Of a stretch of 64,000 bases of DNA, positions 1-7,438 are shown in pieces (the stretch's first letter is position 1; each line of letters begins with the position of its first letter). The stretch spans positions 62,001 through 126,000 of the forward strand of contig NZ_NIHE01000006.1 in the NCBI RefSeq assembly GCF_002806995.1, written 5' to 3'. The stretch comes from Confluentibacter lentus (GTDB lineage Bacteria; Bacteroidota; Bacteroidia; Flavobacteriales; Flavobacteriaceae). Position numbers and translations under genes: made by a program. The notes under the pieces were generated by a model. It was given only the letters and a program-made list of their open reading frames with translations, ran no database searches and was not told the DNA's origin.

Positions 1-2
1 TA

Positions 3-653
3 AAATCTCCAGAATTTGAAATCAGTTATAGTTTCAATGATATTGAACAGGTTAATTGGAATGCAGAATGGGAAAAGAATTTCAATCCCATCATTGTTGA
101 TGGTGAATGTTCTGTTCGTGCGCCGTTTCACGAAAAACCCGATACAAAATTCGATATCATTATTGAACCTAAAATGAGTTTTGGTACGGGACATCATGAA
201 ACCACACACATGATGATTCAGCATATTTTAAAAACAGATTTACAAAACAAATCGGTTTTAGATATGGGTTGTGGCACGGGTGTTTTGGCTATTCTTGCAG
301 AAATGAAAGGGGCAAGACCCATTGATGCGGTTGATTATGATAATTGGTGCTATTTGAATAGTTTAGAAAATGTTGAAAGGAATAATTGCAAATACATCAC
401 GGTTATAGAAGGTGATGCCTCTGTACTAGAAGGCAAACATTACGATGTGATTATTGCGAACATCAATCGGAATATCTTATTAAATGACATGGGAACTTAT
501 GTATCCTCACTCAATAAAAATGGCATCTTATTTTTAAGCGGTTTTTATAACGATGATATTCCTACAATCCAAGCCGAATGTGAAAAGTATAAGTTAAAGT
601 TTGAAGAAAAGTTAGAAAGAAACAATTGGGTTTCGCTAAAATTTTTAAATTAG
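3..653 (+). CDS. prmA: Ribosomal protein L11 methyltransferase (5' end outside window)
   Basis: This is the C-terminal part of PrmA, the SAM-dependent methyltransferase that trimethylates ribosomal protein L11 in the cytoplasm. The frame is open from the first bases, so the start lies upstream of the window. The visible part begins with the family's NWNAEWEKNF-like segment and VRAPFH, followed by MSFGTGHHETT and the SAM-binding motif LDMGCGTGVLAI. The catalytic-domain motif IIANINRNIL is also present. An internal ATG at 174 would remove conserved sequence and is not the start. clpS follows 51 bases downstream on the same strand. Identification is confident; only the N-terminus is missing. Confidence 0.93.
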   Translation, partial: KSPEFEISYSFNDIEQVNWNAEWEKNFNPIIVDGECSVRAPFHEKPDTKFDIIIEPKMSFGTGHHETTHMMIQHILKTDLQNKSVLDMGCGTGVLAILAEMKGARPIDAVDYDNWCYLNSLENVERNNCKYITVIEGDASVLEGKHYDVIIANINRNILLNDMGTYVSSLNKNGILFLSGFYNDDIPTIQAECEKYKLKFEEKLERNNWVSLKFLN

Positions 654-704
654 TAACCTAAATCGTTTTTCCTTTGAGAAATTCTTAAACACTAAATAAT
701 AGCT

Positions 705-977
705 ATGAGTACAAAAGAAAAAGCCTCAGAATTATTACTTGAAGAAGCAGTAAACACTCAAAATGAAATTGTTCTCTATAATGATGATGTGAACACGTTC
801 GATCATGTTATAGAAACGCTTATTTACGCTTGTGACCACTCTATGGAACAAGCTGAGCAATGCTCAATCATTGTACATTATAAAGGACAATGTACTGTAA
901 AAACAGGATTGTACGACGACTTAAAGCCGCGTTGTTCTATGCTGCTGGAAGCGGGTTTAAGTGCTGAAATTATTTAA
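705..977 (+). CDS. clpS: ATP-dependent Clp protease adaptor ClpS
   Basis: A 90-residue ClpS, the adaptor that binds ClpA/ClpC and delivers N-degron substrates to the Clp protease. The core motif VLYNDDVNTFDHVI matches the family signature (the N-end-rule pocket and the NDD..T segment). It is followed by the helix with ACDHSMEQAEQC and the HYKGQCTVKTG strand. The length is normal and the ATG is the first in frame. It is a same-strand neighbour of prmA, 51 bases apart, and may be co-transcribed. Nothing unusual is seen. Confidence 0.93.
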   Translation: MSTKEKASELLLEEAVNTQNEIVLYNDDVNTFDHVIETLIYACDHSMEQAEQCSIIVHYKGQCTVKTGLYDDLKPRCSMLLEAGLSAEII

Positions 978-1086
978 AAAGCACTCATTACATTTTTTAT
1001 TATAGTCCAGTTTGCTTGGAGCTTACTTTTGTTTATTTATTGTTGCTTTCAAAAACTGAATCTAATTTTCTGTTTTTAAACTAGCT

Positions 1087-1293
1087 TTATTTTTTCGTTT
1101 TGCATGTGTTTATGCCTAATGGTAAATAAAGCGGACAAAAACTAATAAAGCTAGTCAGTACAAAAATGGCCGAAAATGCCATTAAAATATAGGCTAAAGT
1201 ACCTTCAATGGTATCTGTAAAATATAATACAGCAATAACGATCGCAATTACAATCCTAATGCCTCTGTCTAAATCACCCATGTTTTTTTTCAT
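1087..1293 (-). CDS. DUF2892 (YgaP-like) small membrane protein
   Basis: A 68-residue protein with two predicted membrane helices (about residues 11-28 and 33-52). It matches the DUF2892 / YgaP transmembrane family: the start MGDLDRGIRI is typical, as is the FCPLYLPLGINTC tail with two cysteines. It is the last gene of the minus-strand sulfur operon, 23 bases after the MBL-rhodanese gene. Proteins of this family are often found with rhodanese domains. The molecular function is unknown; a membrane partner in sulfane-sulfur handling is an inference from context. Confidence 0.85.
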   Translation of the reverse strand: MKKNMGDLDRGIRIVIAIVIAVLYFTDTIEGTLAYILMAFSAIFVLTSFISFCPLYLPLGINTCKTKK

Positions 1294-1316
1294 AATTAAA
1301 TCAATTTAAATTTGTA

Positions 1317-2729
1317 TTAAAGTGTTGTAGGGCAAACATAATCTGTTAATGGTGCATCGGTTTTTTTAAGGGCATCAATGCCACCTGATATATCAATTAA
1401 ATTATTAAATCCTCTTGCTTTTAATATGGAGGCTGCTATGGCTGAACGATAGCCGCCGGCACAATGAATATAATAGGTTTTGTCTTTGCTTATGGCATTC
1501 ATGTGGTCGTTAATGTAATCCAGAGCAAAATGTTGAACGTTGTTCCCTTTTAGATGTGTGGATTGATATTCACTATCTTTTCGAACATCAAGTACATTCA
1601 AATCTTCATTTTTAATACGTTTTGAAAATGCTTCAGCGGAAATGGAATCTAGCATTTCAACATCTTTTCCAGAAGCTTTCCAAGTACCAAAACCACCATC
1701 TAAAAAACCGAGTGTATTATCATAACCCACACGGGATAATCGTGTCACGGTTTCTTTTTCTTTACCAATAGGGGTTATTAATAAAATAGGTTGTTTTAAG
1801 TCGGTTATTAATGCCCCAACCCAAGGTGCAAATGCGCCATTTAAACCTATGAAAATTGAATTTGGAATATGTCCTTTGGCAAATTCCTGCTCCGTTCTCA
1901 CATCTAAAACCAAGGCATTTTCGTGGTTCGCAATAGATTCAAAATCTTCTGCGCTTAATGCAATATTTCCTTTTTTAAGAACAGTTTCAAAGGTGTCGTA
2001 CCCTGTTTTGTTCATCATGGCGTTTTTAGCAAAGTATTGTGGGGGAGGTAGAATACCATTTAAAACTTCTTTGACAAATTCTTCTTTGGTCATATCAGCT
2101 CGCAAAGCATAATTGGTTTTCTTCTGCTCGCCAAGTACACCAACAGTATCTTTACTTAAATTTTTACCACATGCAGAACCTGCGCCATGAGCTGGATATA
2201 CAATAATATAGTCAGCTAACGGCATGATTTTATTGCGTAAGGAATCATAAAGCATGGCAGCTAAGTCTTCTTTTGATAAATCGGATTTAATAGCCAAATC
2301 GGGTCTGCCAACATCTCCTAAAAACAAGGTATCACCAGAAAAAATAGCATGATCTTTTCCGTTTTCATCAATTAGTAAATAAGTGGCAGATTCTAAAGTA
2401 TGTCCAGGCGTATGAAGTACTTTTATGGTAATATTTCCTAATTGGAATATTTCATTGTCTTTTGCGATATAAGCTTCATAATCGGTTTTTGCTGTAGGTC
2501 CAAAAATGATTTTAGCACCTGTTTTTTTTGCTAAATCGACATGACCAGAAACAAAATCAGCATGAAAGTGGGTTTCGAATATATATTTGATTTTTGCATG
2601 TTCATTGGCGGCTTTATCAACATATTGTTGAGTTTCCCTAAGAGGGTCAATAATAGCGACTTCACCATTAGACTCTATATAATAGGCACCTTGTGCTAAA
2701 CATCCAGTGTAAATTTGTTCTATTCTCAT
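1317..2729 (-). CDS. MBL-fold hydrolase fused to two rhodanese domains (persulfide dioxygenase-like)
   Basis: 470 residues. The N-terminal metallo-beta-lactamase domain (about 1-240) carries THFHADFVSGH near residues 53-63, HTPGHT and SGDTLF. This metal-site pattern is shared with ETHE1/Blh persulfide dioxygenases. Two rhodanese domains follow (about 265-360 and 370-465). The second has the active-site loop HCAGGYRS with the catalytic cysteine. The first has TPIGKEKE at the equivalent place and lacks the cysteine, so it is probably non-catalytic. Likely role: oxidation or transfer of sulfane sulfur in the cytoplasm. It sits in an operon with TauE and YeeE/YedE transporters. ATG at 2729 is the natural start. 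Confidence 0.9.
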   Translation of the reverse strand: MRIEQIYTGCLAQGAYYIESNGEVAIIDPLRETQQYVDKAANEHAKIKYIFETHFHADFVSGHVDLAKKTGAKIIFGPTAKTDYEAYIAKDNEIFQLGNITIKVLHTPGHTLESATYLLIDENGKDHAIFSGDTLFLGDVGRPDLAIKSDLSKEDLAAMLYDSLRNKIMPLADYIIVYPAHGAGSACGKNLSKDTVGVLGEQKKTNYALRADMTKEEFVKEVLNGILPPPQYFAKNAMMNKTGYDTFETVLKKGNIALSAEDFESIANHENALVLDVRTEQEFAKGHIPNSIFIGLNGAFAPWVGALITDLKQPILLITPIGKEKETVTRLSRVGYDNTLGFLDGGFGTWKASGKDVEMLDSISAEAFSKRIKNEDLNVLDVRKDSEYQSTHLKGNNVQHFALDYINDHMNAISKDKTYYIHCAGGYRSAIAASILKARGFNNLIDISGGIDALKKTDAPLTDYVCPTTL

Positions 2730-2793
2730 ATGCTATCGTCGTTTAATAATAAAAAATTTTTATTAAAAATACGAAATACCTAAGAGAGTGTCT

Positions 2794-2807
2794 GTAACTT
2801 AAGTCAC
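2794..2807 (-). promoter_or_regulatory. Candidate operator upstream of the MBL-rhodanese gene
   Basis: GTAACTTAAGTCAC is a near-perfect palindrome (GTnACTTAAGTnAC) about 65 bases before the MBL-rhodanese start codon. A closely related sequence lies at 4725-4738 before the YeeE gene. Both could bind the Crp/Fnr protein encoded at 4752-5384. This is inferred from similarity and position only. Confidence 0.4.
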
Positions 2808-2815
2808 ATAAACTG

Positions 2816-3604
2816 TCACAGTTCTTTGTAAATAATATAAATAGCCATTAAAAGCGTGAAATAGCCAAATGCTTTTTTAAGGATGTTATTGGAAATAAAT
2901 TTAGAAAGGCTGCCACCAATTATAATTCCCAAAATAGTCAAAAAAGAAAAGGACAACAAAAATGTCCAATCAACATAGAGGTTATGTAAATCGCCTATAA
3001 AGCCTATCAAAGAGTTCATGCTAATAATGACTAATGAAGTGCCAACGGCTTTTTTCATGGGCAAATTTGCCCAAAGTACTAAGGCAGGTACGTAAAGAAA
3101 ACCACCGCCAGCACCAATAATTCCTGTGATAGTGCCAATAATTAAACCTTGAATAAACGTTTTAAAATAGGGTTGATTTATATAAATAAGGGTATCTTCC
3201 TTAGTTTTTTTTATCATGGAAAAAGAAGCAAGAATCATGATAATAGCAAAGAATACCATGATTGCCATATTTTTGGTAACAGCAAAATTACCCAAGGTAA
3301 AAAGTGTTTCTGGAATGGAATGGACTAAATATCGTCTTGAAAAATATACAGCTAAAAATGAAGGAAATGAGAAAGCGATACCTGTTTTAAAGTCTACCAA
3401 TTTTTTACGATGTTTTTGAATAACACCTGCAAGTGATGATATTCCAACCACAAAAAGAGAATATGCGGTCGCAATAATGGGACTAAAGCCTAATAAATAT
3501 ACTAATAACGGCACTGTTAAAATAGCACCACCACCACCTACTAGCCCTAAAACCAAGCCTACAATTAAGGCTCCTATGTATCCTAGAACTTCGGTAGCAT
3601 CCAT
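2816..3604 (-). CDS. TauE/SafE family sulfite/sulfonate exporter
   Basis: 262 residues with about eight hydrophobic helices, matching the TauE/SafE (DUF81) family of anion exporters. The two glycine-rich repeats GLVLGLVGGGGAILTVPLLV (near residue 17) and GTITGIIGAGGGFLYVPALV (near 158) are the family's duplicated signature. Likely substrate: sulfite or another oxidised sulfur anion, leaving the cell. It starts one base after the stop of the upstream DUF6691-like gene, so the two are translationally linked. The neighbouring persulfide hydrolase suggests that sulfite from persulfide oxidation is exported. Confidence 0.88.
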   Translation of the reverse strand: MDATEVLGYIGALIVGLVLGLVGGGGAILTVPLLVYLLGFSPIIATAYSLFVVGISSLAGVIQKHRKKLVDFKTGIAFSFPSFLAVYFSRRYLVHSIPETLFTLGNFAVTKNMAIMVFFAIIMILASFSMIKKTKEDTLIYINQPYFKTFIQGLIIGTITGIIGAGGGFLYVPALVLWANLPMKKAVGTSLVIISMNSLIGFIGDLHNLYVDWTFLLSFSFLTILGIIIGGSLSKFISNNILKKAFGYFTLLMAIYIIYKEL

Positions 3605-3605
3605 G

Positions 3606-4019
3606 CTAATGAGGTAGTTTATCTTTTACAATACCATATAAAAAAGTACCAACTAAAGCAGAGGCTATTGCAATAAGTATAGAATAAACTCCAGTTCCTA
3701 ATAATATATACATAGGGCCGGGACAAGCTCCAATGAGTGCCCAACCCAATCCGAAAATAGAACCGCCAATAATATATCTTTTAAAACCCTTGTCTTTTGA
3801 CGGGAAATTAATAGGTTCATTTAAACTGTTTTTAACAGAGCTTTTTTTAGAAATTAAAAAAAACAACATCCCTGTAAGTACCGCAGTTCCTATGATGCCA
3901 TACATATGGAAGGATTGAAACCGGAACATTTCATAAATACGGTACCAAGACACGGCTTCAGATTTCACCAAAACAATTCCGAAAAAAATACCGATCAATA
4001 AAAATTTAAGATGTTTCAT
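3606..4019 (-). CDS. YeeE/YedE-type (DUF6691-like) sulfur transport membrane protein
   Basis: 137 residues, four hydrophobic helices. The segment GSIFGLGWALIGACPGPMYI contains the GACPGP motif typical of half-length YeeE/YedE relatives (DUF6691 type). The conserved cysteine is thought to act in thiosulfate or sulfane-sulfur passage in YeeE. It is paired with the longer homologue at 4113-4670, as is usual for these half-size proteins. It lies one base from the TauE gene downstream. A palindrome, GTTTGTTAACAAAC, lies at 4075-4088 ahead of it. Confidence 0.85.
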   Translation of the reverse strand: MKHLKFLLIGIFFGIVLVKSEAVSWYRIYEMFRFQSFHMYGIIGTAVLTGMLFFLISKKSSVKNSLNEPINFPSKDKGFKRYIIGGSIFGLGWALIGACPGPMYILLGTGVYSILIAIASALVGTFLYGIVKDKLPH

Positions 4020-4074
4020 ATGTAAATGTTCAATTGTTTTAAATGGTCATATGGTATCGCCTTATTTCATTTTT

Positions 4075-4088
4075 GTTTGTTAACAAAC
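4075..4088 (-). promoter_or_regulatory. Perfect palindrome upstream of the DUF6691-like gene
   Basis: GTTTGTTAACAAAC is a perfect 14-base palindrome about 56 bases before the start codon at 4019. Its distance to the gene matches that of the GTnACTTAAGTnAC-like sites before the YeeE gene and the MBL-rhodanese gene, although the sequence differs. It is a possible operator of the sulfur operon. This is inferred from position and symmetry. Confidence 0.35.
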
Positions 4089-4112
4089 TTCTTGTTTATG
4101 GCGATTTCATAA

Positions 4113-4670
4113 TTAAAATATTAATGGTAGTATTAAATTCGTCATTATTAAACCTCCAATAAAAAAGCCTATCACGGCTATTAGCGACGGTTTTTGCAAG
4201 CTACTTAATCCTGTAATAGCATGTCCTGAAGTACAGCCATCAGCATAGCGCGTTCCAAAGCCAACCAAAAGGCCGCCTATAATCAAGATTAGAAAGCCTT
4301 TACCAGAAACAACAGATTCATAATCATACAATTCATTGGGTACTAAAGAAGCACCTGCATTATTAAAACCAAGAGCGTTTAGTTCGGAAATGGTTTTGGG
4401 ATTTAAGTTAGTAACCACATCATCAGAGATAAAATTAACGGCAATATAACCGCCAATAATAGCCCCAATAACAACGGCTAAATTCCAAGATTGTTCTTTC
4501 CAATCAACCTTAAAAAAATCTGAAAATTTCCCTGCACCCAATACGGTACACATAGTTTTTAGGTTTGATGACATGCCAAATGTTTTTCCGAAATAAACAA
4601 GAAGCACCATTACCAAAGCAATTAAAGGACCAGAGACATACCATGGCCACGGATTTAAAATAAAATTCAT
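4113..4670 (-). CDS. YeeE/YedE family thiosulfate/sulfur transporter
   Basis: 185 residues with several membrane helices. The motif RYADGCTSGHAITGLSSL (near residues 141-158) is the hallmark of YeeE/YedE (TsuA-like) channels; its cysteine is the conserved one. The N-terminal half carries another conserved-type segment around TMCTVLGAGKF with a cysteine. Together with the 137-residue partner downstream it probably forms the full uptake unit for thiosulfate or a related sulfur species. It is the first transporter gene of the operon, 81 bases after the Crp/Fnr gene, with a candidate operator in that gap. Confidence 0.88.
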   Translation of the reverse strand: MNFILNPWPWYVSGPLIALVMVLLVYFGKTFGMSSNLKTMCTVLGAGKFSDFFKVDWKEQSWNLAVVIGAIIGGYIAVNFISDDVVTNLNPKTISELNALGFNNAGASLVPNELYDYESVVSGKGFLILIIGGLLVGFGTRYADGCTSGHAITGLSSLQKPSLIAVIGFFIGGLIMTNLILPLIF

Positions 4671-4724
4671 ACCTGATAAATTATGTAAATATATAATGAA
4701 TTTAAAGTTCGCTATGTAATAAAT

Positions 4725-4738
4725 GTTACGTAAGTAAT
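4725..4738 (-). promoter_or_regulatory. Candidate operator upstream of the YeeE gene
   Basis: GTTACGTAAGTAAT lies 55 bases before the YeeE start codon. Read on the minus strand it becomes ATTACTTACGTAAC, which resembles the site at 2794-2807 (GTGACTTAAGTTAC on the minus strand). A shared core, ACTTAnGTnAC, suggests one regulator for both, plausibly the adjacent Crp/Fnr protein. Confidence 0.4.
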
Positions 4739-4751
4739 AAACGATACTTTA

Positions 4752-5384
4752 TTAAACCAATACTTCTATTTTATTACGGCTTATTTTGATTTTATGCTCG
4801 TTTTCAAGTTGTTTCAAAAGTCTTGAAATAACAACTCTCGACGTATGTAAATCTTCTGCTATATCTTGATGTTTGGTATCAAGCATATTACTGTCATAAA
4901 GGATTACTTTGTTTTTTAGGTATTTTAAAAGACGCTCGTCCATTTTCATAAATGCTAAAGTATCAATGGTTTCAAGCATTTCATTAAAACGGGTTTGATA
5001 GCTTTCTAAAATAAAGTTACGCCAACTTTCATTGGAGTGAAACCATTTTTGCATATAATCAACAGGAATCATAACCAAATAGGAATCAATTTCTGCAACA
5101 GCCCGAATTTTACTTTTTGTTGTGCCCATGCAACAGGCAAGCGACATGGTGCATGTTTCACCAGCTTCCAAAAAATAAATTAATAAATCGTCGCCTTCGC
5201 CATCCCCTCTTAGAATTTTAATACTTCCGCTAAGGAGTAACGGTATGTATTTTAGGGGCTGATTGACATCTATTATGATGTCATCTTTTGAAAAATGCCT
5301 AAAGACGCCTACTTGTAAAATTTCCTTGATCAGGGTTTCATCTAAAATATGATGAAACTTTTGGTGTACCAATTCGTTTGCCAT
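4752..5384 (-). CDS. Crp/Fnr family regulator with a cysteine cluster
   Basis: 210 residues: an N-terminal cyclic-nucleotide-binding-like beta barrel (about 20-125), a dimer helix and a C-terminal winged helix (about 155-208, with HQDIAEDLHTSRVVISRLL as recognition region). Three cysteines (78, 84, 85; GETCTMSLACCMG) sit where the ligand pocket is in Crp. That is a plausible site for thiol or persulfide sensing, but not Fnr's N-terminal Fe-S ligand set. It sits ahead of the sulfur operon on the same strand, which suggests it controls that operon. ATG at 5384 is used; an upstream TTG at 5390 is less likely. A TATATTTG -7-like box lies at 5388-5395, very close to the ATG, so a leaderless or very short 5' end is possible. 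Confidence 0.88.
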   Translation of the reverse strand: MANELVHQKFHHILDETLIKEILQVGVFRHFSKDDIIIDVNQPLKYIPLLLSGSIKILRGDGEGDDLLIYFLEAGETCTMSLACCMGTTKSKIRAVAEIDSYLVMIPVDYMQKWFHSNESWRNFILESYQTRFNEMLETIDTLAFMKMDERLLKYLKNKVILYDSNMLDTKHQDIAEDLHTSRVVISRLLKQLENEHKIKISRNKIEVLV

Positions 5385-5423
5385 ACCCAAATATAATCAT
5401 TTTATAAAATTGAAATAAATTGT

Positions 5424-5455
5424 TTGGTAGAGAATTAATAAAAATACTATATTTG
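5424..5455 (+). promoter_or_regulatory. Promoter of the tRNA-Arg gene
   Basis: TTG at 5424-5426, 21 bases, then TATATTTG at 5448-5455 match the Bacteroidota housekeeping promoter (TTG / TAnnTTTG). The expected start is near 5461, eight bases before the mature tRNA 5' end. Confidence 0.7.
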
Positions 5456-5468
5456 CACCCACAAAAAA

Positions 5469-5542
5469 GGCCTCGTGGCGCAACTGAATAGCGCACTTGA
5501 TTACGGCTCAAGAGGTTACTGGTTTGAATCCAGTCGAGGTCA
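5469..5542 (+). tRNA. tRNA-Arg (anticodon ACG)
   Basis: A full cloverleaf can be folded. The acceptor stem GGCCTCG pairs with CGAGGTC, with one G-U pair, and A is the discriminator. The D stem is GCGC/GCGC. The anticodon stem is CTTGA/TCAAG with the seven-base loop TTACGGC, giving anticodon ACG (arginine, read as ICG). The T stem is ACTGG/CCAGT with loop TTTGAAT. The 3' CCA is not encoded. It lies between the divergent Crp/Fnr gene and a terminator hairpin. Confidence 0.95.
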
Positions 5543-5550
5543 CTAAAACA

Positions 5551-5580
5551 AAAAACCACAAAGCTATTTGTGGTTTTTTT
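5551..5580 (+). terminator. Bidirectional terminator after tRNA-Arg
   Basis: A perfect 12-base-pair stem (5551-5562 with 5567-5578; core ACCACAAA/TTTGTGGT) with loop GCTA and a T run on the plus strand. An A run on its left side gives a T run on the minus strand, so it can also end the minus-strand cassette that stops at 5600. Confidence 0.85.
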
Positions 5581-5599
5581 GTTTTTAAGATGTTTGTTG

Positions 5600-5770
5600 T
5601 TAATCTAGTGCATCTTCTACTTCGTCAGCTGCATCTTCAACGGCATCTCCCGCATCATCAGCTGCGCTTTCAACGGCATCTTCAACTTTTTCTCCTGTGG
5701 TTTTTTCTCTACAGCTATTTAATGCCGTTATAGATAAAACGATTATTAATATAAATGCTAATTTTTTCAT
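5600..5770 (-). CDS. Small acidic lipoprotein
   Basis: A 56-residue protein: MKK start, hydrophobic helix and lipobox-like end (ALNSC, cysteine 20), then a short acidic tail of near-repeats (EDAVESAADDAGD, EDAADEVEDALD) that should form an amphipathic helix. It is predicted to be secreted and lipid-anchored. It closes the minus-strand cassette of small envelope proteins. No named family is recognised, but such short Asp/Glu/Ala-rich lipoproteins are common in Flavobacteriia. Confidence 0.7.
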   Translation of the reverse strand: MKKLAFILIIVLSITALNSCREKTTGEKVEDAVESAADDAGDAVEDAADEVEDALD

Positions 5771-5806
5771 GTTTTTAATTTTTAAGGTTATTGATTTTCT
5801 TTTCTA

Positions 5807-5968
5807 TTATCTTCTAAAACCACCTCTTATGAGTGATAATATAAATAAGACGATAAATATGAAGAATAGTATTTTAGCTATTCCTGCTGAAGCTCCTGCA
5901 ATACCGCCAAATCCTAAGACTCCGGCAATTATTGCAATGATTATGAATGTTATGGTCCATCTTAACAT
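5807..5968 (-). CDS. DUF1328 (YtjA-like) small membrane protein
   Basis: A 53-residue protein beginning [16 protein letters not shown] with the family's [20 protein letters not shown] segment. These two hydrophobic helices with a glycine-rich turn are typical of DUF1328. It is predicted to lie in the inner membrane. The family is often induced by stress, but its function is unknown. It lies in the cassette of small membrane proteins, 36 bases upstream of the small lipoprotein. Confidence 0.88.
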   Translation of the reverse strand: MLRWTITFIIIAIIAGVLGFGGIAGASAGIAKILFFIFIVLFILSLIRGGFRR

Positions 5969-6046
5969 AATTTTTATTTTAAGGGTTAATTATTAAGTTT
6001 TAATTATTTATTAAGTAGGTTGTAAAGTTGCTAATATGAGACTAGT

Positions 6047-6712
6047 TTATTCTTTTGCAGCGGCATTTTCTTCCGATTTTGCCCCCATTCTATTTACGGT
6101 ATACATTGGTGCAAACTTTAGTTTAAGAGCAGCAATTTGTCTGTTGTCAGAGCTAGTAAGGCCTTGATTTTCAACTGTATTTTTTCTGGTGTCAATTGCT
6201 TCGTACAATAGTTTAATTTCATCCCAATCTTCTCTGGAATATGAGTCTTTATTGGTTTGTACGGTATTAACAAATGTTTGATAAACATTTAAAATATTGT
6301 CTTTATTAATCCATTCAAATGCCATATCGCCACTGTCATTATAATTTGGTCCTAAAAGCGTTTTCCTGAAATTACTTTTACTAGTACGTATATCTTCTTT
6401 TTCTTTCTCGGCAAGCAGGGTTGTTTTATAAGTTTCATATTTTAAAGTGGCATCATCTAGATTTTCTTGTAATGTGGCTTTTTCTTCGGTATCATTAATG
6501 GTTACACTTGCGATGGATTTATGGTTATTATATCCATTTTCAATGCTTTCCCAATTAGAATAGGCTTTTGCATACTCTAGAGTTGCTACAGAATCTACAT
6601 AGTTCGTATATTCTTGGACGTTTTGTTTTGCCATCTCTGCTTTTTCATCTTTACATGATGCAAATAATAAGGCTAATGAGCAGATTCCGATTGTTAATTT
6701 TATTGTTTTCAT
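6047..6712 (-). CDS. Lipoprotein of unknown function, helical
   Basis: 221 residues. The signal peptide ends at the lipobox LFASC (cysteine 20), so it is a predicted lipoprotein. The mature part is mostly helical and charged, with no catalytic motif visible. The middle contains SNFRKTLLGPNYNDSGDMAFEW and a paired helix region. Its start is four bases after the preceding gene's stop, so it is co-transcribed with the holin-like and YtxH genes. No named family is recognised; a role in the envelope is inferred from the signal and neighbours. Confidence 0.75.
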   Translation of the reverse strand: MKTIKLTIGICSLALLFASCKDEKAEMAKQNVQEYTNYVDSVATLEYAKAYSNWESIENGYNNHKSIASVTINDTEEKATLQENLDDATLKYETYKTTLLAEKEKEDIRTSKSNFRKTLLGPNYNDSGDMAFEWINKDNILNVYQTFVNTVQTNKDSYSREDWDEIKLLYEAIDTRKNTVENQGLTSSDNRQIAALKLKFAPMYTVNRMGAKSEENAAAKE

Positions 6713-6716
6713 AATT

Positions 6717-7049
6717 TTAATGTTTAATGTTTTTTGAAATTATTTTTGTTGCGAGGTATTGTATACCGTAACCAAGCAAATTTTTGAATATTGAATTTGA
6801 TTTACCTACTATGATTCTTTTGGAGAAATAACCTCCTGCCAAACTAAGTATTGATTCTAGTATGTTGCCTTTAAGTTGGGGTTCTTCTTTAATATCGTTT
6901 AAAGCTCTATTTAGTAATCTTGAAGGTCTTAATTCTTGATAAGTAATGTTTAATTGTTCTTTTAGCTCCCTGTTTTTTATTTTTTGTTTGTATTCTAGGG
7001 CTAGAATTTTGGCATCCAAAAGCTGACTTTGCTTACTATAATTTTTCAT
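6717..7049 (-). CDS. Hypothetical protein of the envelope cassette
   Basis: 110 residues. The N-terminal half is charged and probably helical (about 1-60). The C-terminal half has weakly hydrophobic stretches (ILESILSLAGGYFSK and FKNLLGYGIQYLATKII) that could touch the membrane. Its start overlaps the end of the holin-like gene by 14 bases, which indicates translational coupling. It has no recognised family. In similar cassettes a protein of this size follows the holin-like gene, so a partner role is inferred. Confidence 0.7.
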   Translation of the reverse strand: MKNYSKQSQLLDAKILALEYKQKIKNRELKEQLNITYQELRPSRLLNRALNDIKEEPQLKGNILESILSLAGGYFSKRIIVGKSNSIFKNLLGYGIQYLATKIISKNIKH

Positions 7050-7428
7050 TTTCTTCAGTATTGGATTCTACAAATTCAGGTTTTCTTGGTTTCATTAATT
7101 TTGCAATTACCAGATCTGTGATAGGTGCTTTAATTAACCTATCATTGAAAAAATAGATAATTATGGTAATAATCAAATAGAAACCAGAGACAATTAAAAA
7201 TCCTAAGTAATAAGCCCCTAATAATTTGCCAATTAATAAACTAATGGCAATATTTACGAACAGAGTAAATAAAGAAAAAGCTAAAACTATTGCTATCCTT
7301 GATACTAAAGACGAAACAACATCTGCTGTGACGTCTATAGCATGAAATTTGTATAGCTCTACACTAGTTTCGGTATATTCTTTAACTTTATTATAAAGTG
7401 ATTCTATATGCTTGGCTGTGGTTTCCAT
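7036..7428 (-). CDS. Phage-holin-like (Phage_holin_3_6 type) membrane protein
   Basis: 130 residues: an amphipathic N-terminal helix (about 1-40), two strong membrane helices (about 45-68 and 73-95), then a cytoplasmic tail. This layout matches the chromosomal Phage_holin_3_6/YqjE-like family found in stress operons, not a phage lysis cassette; no other phage gene is nearby. It lies between the YtxH gene (10 bases upstream) and a coupled hypothetical gene. Predicted inner-membrane location. Confidence 0.8.
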   Translation of the reverse strand: METTAKHIESLYNKVKEYTETSVELYKFHAIDVTADVVSSLVSRIAIVLAFSLFTLFVNIAISLLIGKLLGAYYLGFLIVSGFYLIITIIIYFFNDRLIKAPITDLVIAKLMKPRKPEFVESNTEENEKL

Positions 7429-7438
7429 TTAATACGTA

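Noticed and set aside
5497-5733. Open frame across tRNA-Arg and the small lipoprotein region
   Set aside because: It includes the 3' half of the tRNA and its terminator hairpin, and is antisense to the small lipoprotein gene.
7036-7428. Phage lysis gene (holin)
   Set aside because: The gene is of the chromosomal holin-like stress family and no endolysin or phage structural gene is nearby.
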